Positions 55,636-64,000 of a DNA stretch of 64,000 nt are shown in pieces. Position 1 is the first letter of the stretch; each line of letters opens with the position of its first letter. Below the pieces are notes generated by a model, which saw only the letters and a program-made list of their open reading frames with translations, did not search any database and had not been told where the DNA came from. The stretch is taken from contig NZ_JAQQKV010000001.1 of NCBI RefSeq assembly GCF_028550435.1, positions 372,001 to 436,000 of the forward strand, written 5' to 3'. Position numbers and translations under genes: made by a program. This stretch comes from Asticcacaulis machinosus. GTDB taxonomy: Bacteria; Pseudomonadota; Alphaproteobacteria; Caulobacterales; Caulobacteraceae.

Positions 55636-55675
55636 CAAAAAAGCCCTCTGAGTTTCCTCAGAGGGCTTTTTTATT
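55636..55675 (-). terminator. Terminator of tuf
   Basis: AAAAAAGCCCTCTGAG / CTCAGAGGGCTTTTTT stem with a 4-nt loop and strong A/T runs on both sides. It lies 120 bp after the tuf stop. Confidence 0.93.
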
Positions 55676-55712
55676 TAGCCACCGTCATCTCAGCTTGCGC
55701 CAAGTTCCGGTT

Positions 55713-55770
55713 CTAGGGGCTTGCCCTAGGCGATGATTTTTGCCCCGATGCGACAATGACGTGTCGCATC
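55713..55770 (-). other. Two extra hairpins in the tuf 3' region
   Basis: Between the tuf stop and its terminator lie CTAGGG-N5-CCCTAG (55713-55729) and GATGCGACA-N6-TGTCGCATC (55747-55770). Both are perfect. Neither is followed by a long T-run; the second has AAAAAT further on. They may protect the tuf mRNA end or be a small RNA; no gene was found. Confidence 0.4.
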
Positions 55771-55793
55771 AAGACTAAAAACTGTTGCGAAAA

Positions 55794-56984
55794 TTAAGCA
55801 ATAATTTTCGCAACGACGCCGGCGCCGACGGTACGGCCACCTTCACGGATAGCGAAGCGCAGCTTCTCTTCCATGGCGATCGGGGTGATCAGCTCAACGT
55901 CCAGCTCAGCATTGTCGCCCGGCATGATCATTTCTACGCCTTCTTTCAGCTTCACGATACCGGTCACGTCCGTCGTACGGAAGTAGAACTGCGGACGGTA
56001 GTTGGTGAAGAACGGCGTGTGACGACCGCCTTCTTCCTTGTTCAGGATGTAGGCTTCGGCGATGAACTTGGTGTGCGGGGTGATCGAACCCGGCTTACAC
56101 AGAACCTGACCGCGCTCAACGTCTTCACGCTTGGTGCCGCGCAGCAGAACGCCGACGTTGTCACCGGCCTGACCTTGGTCAAGCAGCTTGCGGAACATTT
56201 CAACGCCCGTGCAGGTCGTCTTCTGAACCGGACGGATGCCGACGATTTCGACTTCTTCACCGACCTTCACGATACCACGCTCGACGCGGCCGGTCACAAC
56301 CGTACCACGGCCCGAGATCGAGAACACGTCTTCAACCGGCATCAGGAACGGCAGGTCGATCGGACGCTCAGGCTGCGGGATGTAGTCGTCAACCGTTTGC
56401 ATCAGAGCCAGGATCTGGTTTTCACCGATGTCCGGGTTCACGCCGTCGGTGGCAGCCTTAGCCGAACCCTTGGTGATGGGGATATCGTCGCCAGGGAACT
56501 GGTAGGACGACAGAAGTTCACGAACTTCCATTTCAACCAGCTCAAGCAGTTCTTCGTCGTCGACCAGGTCGACCTTGTTCATGAACACGACCAGAGCCGG
56601 CACGCCGACCTGACGGGCCAGCAGGATGTGCTCGCGCGTTTGCGGCATCGGGCCGTCAGCGGCCGAAACCACCAGGATAGCGCCGTCCATCTGAGCGGCA
56701 CCGGTGATCATGTTCTTCACGTAGTCGGCGTGGCCCGGGCAGTCAACGTGGGCATAGTGACGGTTGGCCGTCTCATATTCCACGTGCGCCGTGTTGATGG
56801 TGATGCCGCGTGCTTTTTCTTCAGGCGCTGCGTCGATGTCAGCATAGTTCTTGGCGACCGCGCCGCCCGACTTTGCCAGCGTCATCGTGATCGCGGCTGT
56901 CAGCGTCGTCTTGCCGTGGTCAACGTGACCAATCGTGCCAATGTTGCAGTGCGGCTTAGTACGGTTGAATTTTTCCTTGGCCAT
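55794..56984 (-). CDS. tuf: Elongation factor Tu
   Basis: A 396-residue EF-Tu. G1 '[18 protein letters not shown]' (Walker A), switch I '[17 protein letters not shown]', G3 '[13 protein letters not shown]', and G4 '[16 protein letters not shown]' are all present. It delivers aminoacyl-tRNA to the ribosome. A large antisense open frame on the plus strand at 55785-57029 is a codon-bias shadow. It follows tRNA-Tyr and tRNA-Gly and may be co-transcribed with them. Confidence 0.98.
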   Translation of the reverse strand: MAKEKFNRTKPHCNIGTIGHVDHGKTTLTAAITMTLAKSGGAVAKNYADIDAAPEEKARGITINTAHVEYETANRHYAHVDCPGHADYVKNMITGAAQMDGAILVVSAADGPMPQTREHILLARQVGVPALVVFMNKVDLVDDEELLELVEMEVRELLSSYQFPGDDIPITKGSAKAATDGVNPDIGENQILALMQTVDDYIPQPERPIDLPFLMPVEDVFSISGRGTVVTGRVERGIVKVGEEVEIVGIRPVQKTTCTGVEMFRKLLDQGQAGDNVGVLLRGTKREDVERGQVLCKPGSITPHTKFIAEAYILNKEEGGRHTPFFTNYRPQFYFRTTDVTGIVKLKEGVEMIMPGDNAELDVELITPIAMEEKLRFAIREGGRTVGAGVVAKIIA

Positions 56985-57033
56985 AGGTCAGGCTCCGTAT
57001 TGCCCAGTCGGGCTAAGGTTTTGAAATGAAAAT

Positions 57034-57107
57034 TGGAGCGGGTAGACGGGATCGAACCGACATCCTCAGCTTGGAAGGCTGCTGCACTACCATTGTGCTA
57101 TACCCGC
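57034..57107 (-). tRNA. tRNA-Gly(TCC)
   Basis: Acceptor GCGGGTA / TACCCGC, anticodon loop CTTCCAA (anticodon TCC), T-arm GTCGG-TTCGATC-CCGTC, discriminator T and encoded CCA (57034-57036). It lies between tRNA-Tyr and tuf on the same strand. Confidence 0.95.
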
Positions 57108-57211
57108 GCACGAAAGCATTCTGCTGCTTAAGCAAAATACTTTCGTAAATTCGATCGGGGACTACAGTTTTCCAAGCCTTTAAGACCTGTCGCGGCAGAC
57201 AGGTCGTGCGA

Positions 57212-57295
57212 TGGTGGGGGAAGCAGGACTCGAACCTGCGAAGCTTACGCAGGGGATTTACAGTCCCCCCCCTTTGCCGCTCGGGACATTCCCCC
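57212..57295 (-). tRNA. tRNA-Tyr(GTA)
   Basis: A type II tRNA: acceptor GGGGGAA / TTCCCCC, anticodon loop with GTA, variable arm, T-arm GCAGG-TTCGAGT-CCTGC, discriminator A and encoded CCA (57212-57214). It is the first gene of the tRNA-Tyr-tRNA-Gly-tuf run. Confidence 0.95.
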
Positions 57296-57334
57296 ATGCG
57301 CACGTCTGATTTTCAAGGCTTGAAAACCTGCTGC

Positions 57335-57363
57335 TTTAAACTCGACCTTTTAAAAAAGGACAA
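57335..57363 (-). promoter_or_regulatory. Candidate sigma70-type promoter of tRNA-Tyr-tRNA-Gly-tuf
   Basis: On the minus strand TTGTCC (57363-57358), a 17-bp spacer and TTTAAA (57340-57335), about 40 bp before the tRNA-Tyr 5' end. The hexamers are near consensus. The start site is not shown. Confidence 0.35.
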
Positions 57364-57479
57364 GCCCAAAAACAAAAAAACTTTCTGGTTTCTGTGGATG
57401 TCCTCTCTACACATATGTAAAGACAACATCATAATTAGCCAAAAAGCCTGTCAGGCCTCAAATCGGAGCGCGTCTTATA

Positions 57480-58358
57480 GTGTCCATTAATCGCGAACGC
57501 AACGGTCACAAATCCCGTCAGGGACAAAAATCGCACTTTTCCGCAAAAAGCGCATCCACAAAGCCTGAAAGCGGCGGTCGCGAACGCAGTGAAACAAAGC
57601 CTAAAACACCACAAATTCAACGCCATAAGGTATCAGAAGACGGCTGGATATGGGGTGTTCACGCGGTCGAAGCGGCCTTAAAAAATTCCGCCCGCAAAGG
57701 GCCTTTTCAGCTATTTGCGACCGAAGACCGCGCCAAAGCCCTCCCCCAGGCCCTGATCAGACGCAGTGACCTCAACTTTCGTCCCACGCCTATGGCCGAT
57801 TTTATGCGCATCCTGCCGCAGGGTGCTGTGCATCAGGGAATCGCCCTCAATGCTCCGCCTCCGGAAGGTGATGACCTTGAAGCCTTGATGCGCGATCATG
57901 GGGTGCTGCTGATGCTTGACCAGGTCACCGACCCTCAGAATGTAGGCGCCATCTTCCGTTCATCGGCGGCGTTCGGTGTTCAAGGCCTGATTATGCAGGA
58001 TCGCCACTCTCCGGTCATGCAGGGCGTGCTGGCGAAAACCGCAGCCGGTGCCATGGATATGGTGCCTTTTGCCAAGGTCACTAACCTGTCCCGTGCGCTT
58101 GAAAATTTACGCGATGAGGGCTGGATCAGTATCGGCCTGGCTGGAAATACCGATGACACCTTGCAAGGCGTCCTGAACACCCTGCCCCAACCGCGTAAGG
58201 TGGTGCTGGTGCTGGGCTCCGAAGGCGATGGCCTGCGCCGTCTGGTGGCCGAACATTGCGATCATCTGGCCAAAATTCCAATGCCCGGTGGGTTTGAAAG
58301 CCTGAACGTCAGCCACGCCGCCTCTATTGCACTTTACGAAGCCTGCGCACGTAACTGA
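57480..58358 (+). CDS. rlmB: TrmH-family 23S rRNA (guanosine-2'-O)-methyltransferase
   Basis: A SpoU-class knotted methyltransferase of 292 residues. A basic, disordered N-terminal tail of about 50 residues precedes the substrate-binding domain ('IWGVHAVEAALKN'). The catalytic domain has 'LLMLDQVTDPQNVGAIFRSSAAFG', 'VLVLGSEGDGLRRLV' and 'FESLNVSHAASIALYE' (motifs 1-3, parts). It methylates G2251 of 23S rRNA. The start is a GTG at 57480. It diverges from tRNA-Tyr. Confidence 0.9.
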   Translation: MSINRERNGHKSRQGQKSHFSAKSASTKPESGGRERSETKPKTPQIQRHKVSEDGWIWGVHAVEAALKNSARKGPFQLFATEDRAKALPQALIRRSDLNFRPTPMADFMRILPQGAVHQGIALNAPPPEGDDLEALMRDHGVLLMLDQVTDPQNVGAIFRSSAAFGVQGLIMQDRHSPVMQGVLAKTAAGAMDMVPFAKVTNLSRALENLRDEGWISIGLAGNTDDTLQGVLNTLPQPRKVVLVLGSEGDGLRRLVAEHCDHLAKIPMPGGFESLNVSHAASIALYEACARN

Positions 58359-58428
58359 TGGCTGGACAAGGCCTGTCATTACCGATTAGGAACGGGCAGA
58401 ACCCTTAAAAATTAAAAATGAGAGCCTT

Positions 58429-59202
58429 ATGGATTTTCTGTCCAATCCTGAACTTGCCTCGCAAGCTTCTGCCTTACTTCAGGTCGTTTTCATTGATCTG
58501 GTCATGGCCGGTGATAATGCCGTAGCCGTTGGTCTAGCAGCGGCTGGTCTAGCTGCCGCCCAACGTCGCAAGGCCATATTATATGGCCTGATCGCCGCCG
58601 TTGTGATGCGAATCGGCTTTGTGCTGGTCACCGCGCAACTGCTGCTCATCATTGGCCTGTTGTTTGCCGGTGGGCTTTTGCTGTTATGGGTCGCCTGGAA
58701 AATGTGGCGCGAACTGCGCGAATCCCACACCCACGACGAAGCCCGCGCTGAAGCCGCTCTCGAAGACGCCACCGGAGCTGATATAACTGCTGATGGCACT
58801 ATGGGCGGCGCTGCGGTTCCCGCCGCTAAGCCTAAAAGCTTTAAAACGGCCGTCATTCAGATTTTGATCGCCGACCTTTCTATGTCGCTCGATAATGTTT
58901 TGGCGGTTGCCGGTGCGGCCCATGAACATCCATCGATCATGGTGTTTGGCCTGGTACTGGCAATTGCCTTAATGGGTGTGGCCTCGCACTTTATTGCCAA
59001 GATCCTGCACAAACACCGCTGGATCGGCTTTTTCGGCCTGTTCGTTATCCTCTATGTGGCGATCAGCATGATGTGGGAAGGCCACAGGGATATCGTCGTC
59101 GACCTGAATAAGGTTAGCGAGTACAACCGGATTGTGCCCGACTTCATGGATATCACACCCAAAGATATTGAGCATTTCAGTCACAAACCACCAACGCATT
59201 AA
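58429..59202 (+). CDS. TerC-family integral membrane protein
   Basis: A 257-residue TerC/YjbE-type membrane protein. Two acidic membrane motifs, 'FIDLVMAGDNAVAVGLAA' and 'IADLSMSLDNVLAVAGAA', are the family signature and probably bind a metal ion; relatives export manganese. Six or seven spans are visible, with a hydrophilic loop ('SHTHDEARAEAALED') between. Tellurite resistance is a historical name only. It ends at a bidirectional terminator. Confidence 0.88.
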   Translation: MDFLSNPELASQASALLQVVFIDLVMAGDNAVAVGLAAAGLAAAQRRKAILYGLIAAVVMRIGFVLVTAQLLLIIGLLFAGGLLLLWVAWKMWRELRESHTHDEARAEAALEDATGADITADGTMGGAAVPAAKPKSFKTAVIQILIADLSMSLDNVLAVAGAAHEHPSIMVFGLVLAIALMGVASHFIAKILHKHRWIGFFGLFVILYVAISMMWEGHRDIVVDLNKVSEYNRIVPDFMDITPKDIEHFSHKPPTH

Positions 59203-59204
59203 AA

Positions 59205-59240
59205 TGATAAAGGCTTCGGAGTGATCCGAAGCCTTTATTT
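59205..59240. terminator. Bidirectional terminator between TerC and DUF805 genes
   Basis: AAAGGCTTCGGA / TCCGAAGCCTTT stem with a 4-nt loop, followed by ATTTTA. It sits between convergent genes. Confidence 0.9.
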
Positions 59241-59701
59241 TAGGGCATATCCTCCAGCGCTTCGTCATAGCCCACGTAACGGCTGGGCTCACTGGTAAAA
59301 GGTGGATGCCCGTATCGATTAGCATTGCGTTGGCCGGGAACGAGACCGCATATCATCAGGGTCAATACTGTGCCTATCCCCGGAACGAAACTGATTGCAA
59401 TCAGCCAACCGGACAATCCCATGTCATGCCAGCGCTTAACCGTCAGGCAAAAATAGATCCAGCTTACGGGAATAAGCAAAAGCCACATCAGCCGCCTCGG
59501 CCTGGCTACCCACGGCTCCAGTTCAGCCGTAAAAACCGGATAAAGCGTGAAGGTGCGCCAGTCATCAAGCCAGGCCTCCCCCATGTAGAGAAAAAATGAC
59601 AACAGGATCGCTAGTCCAAAGGCGATACCCAAAGTCCAGCTCCAAAACGTCGCCCGGTTGATGCGCCCATTGGGATTAAGCAAGGTGTCGACGATTGTCA
59701 T
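59240..59701 (-). CDS. DUF805 membrane protein (copy 1)
   Basis: A 153-residue protein starting at the ATG at 59701 ('MTIVDTLLNPNGRINRATFW'), where DUF805 homology begins. Hydrophobic spans follow, with 'VKRWHDMGLSGWLIAI', the family's W-x-D signature. It probably sits in the inner membrane; function unknown. It is adjacent to a second DUF805 gene on the same strand. Confidence 0.85.
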   Translation of the reverse strand: MTIVDTLLNPNGRINRATFWSWTLGIAFGLAILLSFFLYMGEAWLDDWRTFTLYPVFTAELEPWVARPRRLMWLLLIPVSWIYFCLTVKRWHDMGLSGWLIAISFVPGIGTVLTLMICGLVPGQRNANRYGHPPFTSEPSRYVGYDEALEDMP

Positions 59702-59788
59702 GGCCCGCCCCGTAATTATGGTTACCCACAATCTACCATGAGGCTGATAAGCAAAAAATATGGTTATAGTAAACTTATCGGGATCAGA

Positions 59789-60169
59789 TCAGCCGACGGG
59801 TTTAGGCGAAGAGCCAAAACGGTTAGCGCCCGCGGTACCGTCTAAGAAACCACATTCTATCAGAATCCAGATCCAGCCAATGATCGGCACGAATAACAGC
59901 AAAGTCCACGGCCAAGATTTGTCGCGGTCATGCCAGCGCTTTACATGTACAGCTAAAGTCGCCGCGAATACAGCTATACCGGCGACAAATCCGAATATGC
60001 CGGCACCATCAAATCGATATGGCCGTATGAACCCCATACCGTCATTTGGACTGCCGCCAAATACCGTCATGAAGGCAACTGAGGCCAGCCACAGCAGGAT
60101 GCTGAAAATCCAGAAATGGCGTCGGCGCATCCGGCCACTAAAATTAGTGTAGGCGTTCACAACGTCCAT
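59789..60169 (-). CDS. DUF805 membrane protein (copy 2)
   Basis: A 126-residue protein; the start at 60169 ('MDVVNAYTNFSGRMRRRHFW') is preceded by GGGAGG at 6 nt. 'VKRWHDRDKSWPWTLLLFVPIIGW' is the DUF805 signature. It lies 71 bp after metG and 87 bp before the other DUF805 gene. The two are paralogues but not near-identical. Confidence 0.85.
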   Translation of the reverse strand: MDVVNAYTNFSGRMRRRHFWIFSILLWLASVAFMTVFGGSPNDGMGFIRPYRFDGAGIFGFVAGIAVFAATLAVHVKRWHDRDKSWPWTLLLFVPIIGWIWILIECGFLDGTAGANRFGSSPKPVG

Positions 60170-60240
60170 ATCGACCTCCCTCGGTACAAAACGGAGGCTA
60201 GTACCTATACGTATCGTTGACGAGTTAATTTTCGGTAGGA

Positions 60241-61956
60241 TTAGGCTTGAACGCCGCCAAACCGCTCCGCCCATTCCGCCACCTGCTCATCTTCGATCTT
60301 TTTGAACAGAACCTCACCGGATTTTACCGTCGCCCCTACAGGCAGTTTCGACAATTCCGATTTGGCATCGGTCGACGGCCAGTCCAGCGGCAGGGTTACA
60401 CTGACGCTATCCGCGATCGATTTTGCCGCAAAGGGTATCAAGGGCTGCGCCAGCACCGCATACAGGCGCACCAGATTCAGGCCGTGACGTACAATGACTG
60501 CAGCCCGATCTGCATCGCTTTTAAAGGCGGTCCAGGGTGCGGCTTCTTGCAGGTACTCATTGCCCAGAACCCAAATCCGGCGCACAGCCTGCGCGGCTTT
60601 GCGCATTTCCATGACATCAAACGCTTCGGTGGCTTCCATCAAAAGCGCTGACAGATCAGCATAGAGCTTCTCTTCGAGCGGGCCCGCCTCGCCCCCTTCT
60701 GGCACTGTGCCGCCAAATTTCGACTCCGTGAATTTGACAATGCGGTTGACGAAATTGCCTAAAACATCGGCCAGATCTTTGTTGACCGTGCTTTGAAACT
60801 GATCCCAAGTGAACGATGAATCCGAGCCTTCCGGGGAGTTCGCTATCAAATACCAGCGCCAGTAATCGGCCGGCAGAATCTCCAGCGCCTGATCCATGAA
60901 CACGCCGCGGTTCATCGAGGTCGAGAACTTGCCGCCGTACCAGTTCAGCCAGTTAAAGGCCTTCAGGGTATCTACCATTTTCCACGGTTGCCCAGATCCA
61001 ATGACCGTGGCCGGGAAGCTTACGGTATGGAAGGCAACATTGTCCTTGCCCATGAACTGGATATAGCTGACATCGTCCGCCCCTTTATCCAGCCGCCACC
61101 AGTTTTGCCAGCCATCAGTTTCATTACGGGCATTAAAATATTCTTGAGTGGCGCCAATATATTCAATCGGCGCATCAAACCAGACATAGAAAACCTTGTT
61201 TTCAAAGCCCTCTCTGGGTTTGCCATTTTTAGCAACCGGCACGCCCCATTTCAGGTCGCGCGTGATCCCCCGGTCGATAAGCCCTTCTTCCAGATGCTTA
61301 TTGGCGATTGACTTTGCCAGTTGTGGCCAAGCGGACTTAGAGTCGATCCACCCACGAAGTTGCGGCTCAACTTTGGTTTGCAGCAGATAAAGGTGTTTAG
61401 TATCGCGCACTTCTAAGTTGCGCGAACCCGATACCGCCGAATAAGGATCAATCAGGTCAGTCGGATCCAGCAGGCGACCGCAATTGTCGCATTGATCGCC
61501 ACGCGCCTTCTCAAACTTACAGTGCGGACAAGTCCCTTCAACATAGCGATCCGGCAAAAAACGTCCGTCGTCGATGGAGTAAACCATCTTATCGGTGCGC
61601 TCTTCAATCAGGCCATTTCCATCCAGCGCATCGCAGAACATCTGAGTAAGCGCACGGTTCTCCCGAGACGATGACCTGCCGAACCAATCATACGACAGGC
61701 CAAACGCTTCACCGGCATTTTTCTGGATCAGGTGCTGCTCGTCGCAGTAGGTTTTTACATCCTGCCCCGCCTTGGCCGCCGCCAGTTCGGCCGGCGTTCC
61801 ATGCTCATCGGTTGCGCAAATATAGAGTACCTCATGGCCTTGAGCGCGTTTAAACCGCGCATAGACATCAGCCGGCAACATCGAACCGGCCAGATTGCCG
61901 AGGTGTTTGATACCGTTGATGTATGGCAAAGCCGAGGTAATGAGGATACGTGACAT
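60241..61956 (-). CDS. metG: Methionyl-tRNA synthetase
   Basis: A class I synthetase of 571 residues. The HIGH-type motif is '[18 protein letters not shown]' near residue 18, the zinc knuckle '[18 protein letters not shown]' near 145, and the KMSKS equivalent is 'KFSTSMNRG' near 343. An anticodon-binding helical domain follows; there is no C-terminal tRNA-binding EMAP domain, as in other short MetRS. In many alphaproteobacteria metG sits beside holB and tatD; here it is elsewhere. Confidence 0.97.
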   Translation of the reverse strand: MSRILITSALPYINGIKHLGNLAGSMLPADVYARFKRAQGHEVLYICATDEHGTPAELAAAKAGQDVKTYCDEQHLIQKNAGEAFGLSYDWFGRSSSRENRALTQMFCDALDGNGLIEERTDKMVYSIDDGRFLPDRYVEGTCPHCKFEKARGDQCDNCGRLLDPTDLIDPYSAVSGSRNLEVRDTKHLYLLQTKVEPQLRGWIDSKSAWPQLAKSIANKHLEEGLIDRGITRDLKWGVPVAKNGKPREGFENKVFYVWFDAPIEYIGATQEYFNARNETDGWQNWWRLDKGADDVSYIQFMGKDNVAFHTVSFPATVIGSGQPWKMVDTLKAFNWLNWYGGKFSTSMNRGVFMDQALEILPADYWRWYLIANSPEGSDSSFTWDQFQSTVNKDLADVLGNFVNRIVKFTESKFGGTVPEGGEAGPLEEKLYADLSALLMEATEAFDVMEMRKAAQAVRRIWVLGNEYLQEAAPWTAFKSDADRAAVIVRHGLNLVRLYAVLAQPLIPFAAKSIADSVSVTLPLDWPSTDAKSELSKLPVGATVKSGEVLFKKIEDEQVAEWAERFGGVQA

Positions 61957-62142
61957 GGCGCAAATGAGGTTCCTAAGGACAGACGCCCCTCATATCGCAT
62001 TTCCCGCCGCAAAACATAGACATGATATAGTTTTAAACAAAAAAGTCGGTGACAGAAGCGATAAGATCGTTGCGTTTCGTCATTTGGGTAGGCATAAGGG
62101 CCACCTCACACAGTCTGATATAAAGTGTGACGCTCTGATAGT

Positions 62143-62218
62143 GCCGGTTTAGCTCAGCTGGTAGAGCAGCGGTTTTGTAAACCGAAGGTCGCGGGTTCGA
62201 TTCCTGCAACCGGCACCA
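62143..62218 (+). tRNA. tRNA-Thr(TGT)
   Basis: Acceptor GCCGGTT / AACCGGC, anticodon loop TTTGTAA (anticodon TGT), T-arm GCGGG-TTCGATT-CCTGC, discriminator A and encoded CCA (62216-62218). It is a lone gene, diverging from metG. Confidence 0.95.
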
Positions 62219-62354
62219 TTCATATTTGAGCAGGCAAATAACACCGCTTCCAGATATCATTTTATCACGATTTCCTTATGCGCTCACACGCCGCATCGTA
62301 TCTAAAATCGATTAGGTGTATTCTATGGTTGCCGCTCATAACAGGAGGACAATC

Positions 62355-62621
62355 ATGACAACCTACAGCCATCGGTTTTTTGATAAGAATACTGGCGAAG
62401 AAATTTACGCTTCGGATGATTTCCGTTTTACGGCTATCCCTGCGATTAATCACCGCATTTCCGATCCGGAATTTCGAGATCGATACGGCGGTCCGGCCGT
62501 CGTAAATCGTATTGAAATCGGTGATTCCAATGCTGATGATGTAGAGCTTTTTGTATATGTCGATGGCGCCGAAGAAATCCTGAATACAGGAGATCAGGAA
62601 GACAGCTACCGCCGCTCATGA
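62355..62621 (+). CDS. Small hypothetical protein
   Basis: An 88-residue acidic protein starting at the ATG at 62355 with AGGAGG 6 nt upstream. It begins 'MTTYSHRFFDKNTGEEIYAS' and ends 'NTGDQEDSYRRS'. It has no signal peptide, membrane span or Cys. I do not recognise a family. The strong ribosome site and clean frame make it a real gene. It is convergent with the GAF-VOC gene. Confidence 0.6.
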   Translation: MTTYSHRFFDKNTGEEIYASDDFRFTAIPAINHRISDPEFRDRYGGPAVVNRIEIGDSNADDVELFVYVDGAEEILNTGDQEDSYRRS

Positions 62622-62633
62622 CCTAAGCCTGAC

Positions 62634-63770
62634 CTAGGGTAGATTTAATTGCCAGGAAACGCCGAACCGGTCTTTTACCCAGCCATACTTACGGCTAAAA
62701 CCATAGTCGGCCAGTGACATAAGGGGTTCGCCCCCCGCCACCAGGGCTTCGTAAAGATGATTTATCTCACCTTCGCTTTCGCACACCATATAAAGCGATA
62801 TGGCTGGCGTAAACGCAAACTCGTGGCGCACACTTGAATCAATCGCTATAAACGGCACGCGGTTAATCACGAAGGTGCAATGCGCTACACTTCCCTCGCG
62901 CCCAGCCTCACCAGGGCCATAGCGCTTGATCAGGATGATCTCAGAATCCTTGAATAATGACGTGTAAAAATTTACAGCCTCTTCGCATACGCCATCAAAC
63001 ATCAGAAATGTTGCCAGATGCGGAGTATCGGGCGTGACAAGCGGATTACGCACCTCCGCAGCACCGCCTGTATGCTCTTCCTCAACAATCAGATCGATAT
63101 AATTGAACTCTGGGCGCAAGCGGGCCGCAGCGCCATCCTCTTTCATAATTTTCAAGTCATCAGATTGCTTGGCAATGCGAGCCTGCTGATGTTTCATAAT
63201 CTCAAAATTTTGTTTCAGATCTGCATAAAGTAATGCGTTTTCCATAGCCACGGACACCGTGTCCGCGAGGGCTTGCAAAACAAGCATTTCCTCTTCTGAA
63301 GGACGATGATTTATGGCCCAATACGCACCGATAGCCCCGATCGGGTCATCCCGGCGAATCGGCACCATTGTCATGCTTTGCACAAATGTGAGCCTGTAAG
63401 CTTCTTGAGGCACACGATCGTCGGCATATATATCTTCGATAACGGCAGCTTTGCGATTTATCATCACCCAACCACTGACGCATAAATGTATAGGAAAGCG
63501 CTTACCTTTCCATAAAGGCGCTATGGCCGTTTCGTCGACATAATAGCATTTATCGCCTTCACGAAGGACAAAGGTTGCACCGTCTGCATCCAGCAATTCA
63601 CGCGCGGCGTCACGCGCTATTCGGATAACTGTATTCACATCACGCGCATTAGATAGCGCCTGCACGACCTGAACCAGTCGCTCCATAGCCCGTGTATACA
63701 TGGCCGAATGCTCAATCGCCGTTTGCGGTAAAAACGGAGAACCGGATGATATAGAACGGGTTGTGGGCAT
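62634..63770 (-). CDS. GAF domain fused to a VOC (PhnB/3-demethylubiquinone-like) domain
   Basis: A 378-residue soluble protein. The GAF domain (about 25-185) is of the sensor-kinase type: 'ALSNARDVNTVIRIARDAAREL', 'GWVMINRKAAVIEDIYADDRVP', 'MVPIRRDDPIGAIGAYWA' and 'LQALADTVSVAMENALLYADL'. A coiled linker follows (190-230). The C-terminal VOC domain (about 250-378) has 'HLATFLMFDGVCEEAVNFYTSLF' in parts, 'AHCTFVINRVPFIAIDSS' and 'YGFSRKYGWVKDRFGVSWQLNLP', as in PhnB-like proteins. No kinase or cyclase output is present. Whether VOC binds a ligand or catalyses is unknown. Confidence 0.8.
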   Translation of the reverse strand: MPTTRSISSGSPFLPQTAIEHSAMYTRAMERLVQVVQALSNARDVNTVIRIARDAARELLDADGATFVLREGDKCYYVDETAIAPLWKGKRFPIHLCVSGWVMINRKAAVIEDIYADDRVPQEAYRLTFVQSMTMVPIRRDDPIGAIGAYWAINHRPSEEEMLVLQALADTVSVAMENALLYADLKQNFEIMKHQQARIAKQSDDLKIMKEDGAAARLRPEFNYIDLIVEEEHTGGAAEVRNPLVTPDTPHLATFLMFDGVCEEAVNFYTSLFKDSEIILIKRYGPGEAGREGSVAHCTFVINRVPFIAIDSSVRHEFAFTPAISLYMVCESEGEINHLYEALVAGGEPLMSLADYGFSRKYGWVKDRFGVSWQLNLP

Positions 63771-64000
63771 CGAAAAATGTCTCCGATTACGGCACCATTG
63801 CTACTCAATCATGTCGGGAATTTATTAATCCTCACTCAATAAGGATATAGTTTGAACGCAAAGCATGCGCAGGCAAAGACCCGAATTCACGGTAACCGAT
63901 CACATTGTTGCGACAATTTTTTAGACTTTACGATGAACGCTATTTAGCCCTCGCCAAATGAGAATGAGTCACGTAAAAACAGTTAATTTTATGAACTAAT
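63771..64000. other. Unassigned end of window
   Basis: No gene recognised. It should contain the promoter of the GAF-VOC gene. I see no tRNA or clear terminator. Confidence 0.3.

Noticed and set aside
55785-57029. A 414-residue open frame on the plus strand antisense to tuf
   Set aside because: It mirrors the highly biased codon use of EF-Tu and has no family motif or ribosome site. The minus-strand product is unmistakable EF-Tu.

Overview
The window looks like a chromosomal segment of an alphaproteobacterium of the family Caulobacteraceae, with moderate GC and most similar in flavour to Asticcacaulis. The evidence is a PopA-type c-di-GMP receptor (phospho-site Asp55 and I-site RxxD at residue 356), the ntrY-ntrX-dat-hfq-hflX order facing mazG, a pyruvate dehydrogenase E1-beta with its own lipoyl domain, a TonB receptor, GH5 and S9 enzymes, and IspDF and DUF805 proteins. 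The genus is an inference. No transposase, integrase, phage structural gene, plasmid function or CRISPR array was seen.

Layout. Positions 1-16400 hold mfd (cut by the window edge), popA, a TusA-like protein, a secreted GH5 glycosidase, a DUF3313-like lipoprotein, a TRIC-type channel, endonuclease V, a 2-hydroxyacid dehydrogenase and a glycine-zipper protein. A tight operon rlpA-tmk-holB-tatD-MBL hydrolase follows, then tRNA-Ser(UGA) with an odd rearranged tail and a Shedu-like (DUF4263) nuclease gene. Positions 16143-28401 hold a small zinc-ribbon protein, a GPH-type transporter, mazG, an HxlR-type regulator, hflX, hfq, dat, ntrX, ntrY, dusB, a GNAT and ispDF. Positions 28402-31282 hold sodB behind a Fur-like palindrome, pncC/cinA, a Coq10/RatA-like protein and lipA. 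Positions 31505-38110 are a plus-strand accessory block: lipoprotein, adenylating enzyme, and DUF2946-TonB receptor-PepSY metal-uptake genes. It separates lipA from lpd-pdhC-pdhB-pdhA-ftsB-eno.

Positions 45409-57295 hold a HAD phosphatase, rpmF, a second glycine-zipper protein, then the translation cluster on the minus strand, read right to left: tRNA-Tyr, tRNA-Gly, tuf, three accessory genes, tRNA-Trp, secE, nusG, a serine hydrolase, rplK, rplA. The accessory genes interrupt what is a compact block in many proteobacteria. Positions 57480-64000 hold rlmB, a TerC-family protein, two DUF805 proteins, metG, tRNA-Thr, a small unknown protein and a GAF-VOC fusion protein.

Most of the window is ordinary housekeeping. 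The best candidates for a second look are the tRNA-Ser locus, where a second copy of the tRNA 3' end is split by a palindromic insert and followed by a single Shedu-like gene; the GAF-VOC fusion; the NtrX without GAFTGA and the apparent absence of ntrBC next to it; and several enzymes with altered catalytic motifs (TatD HxN, lipoprotein hydrolase GxTxG).
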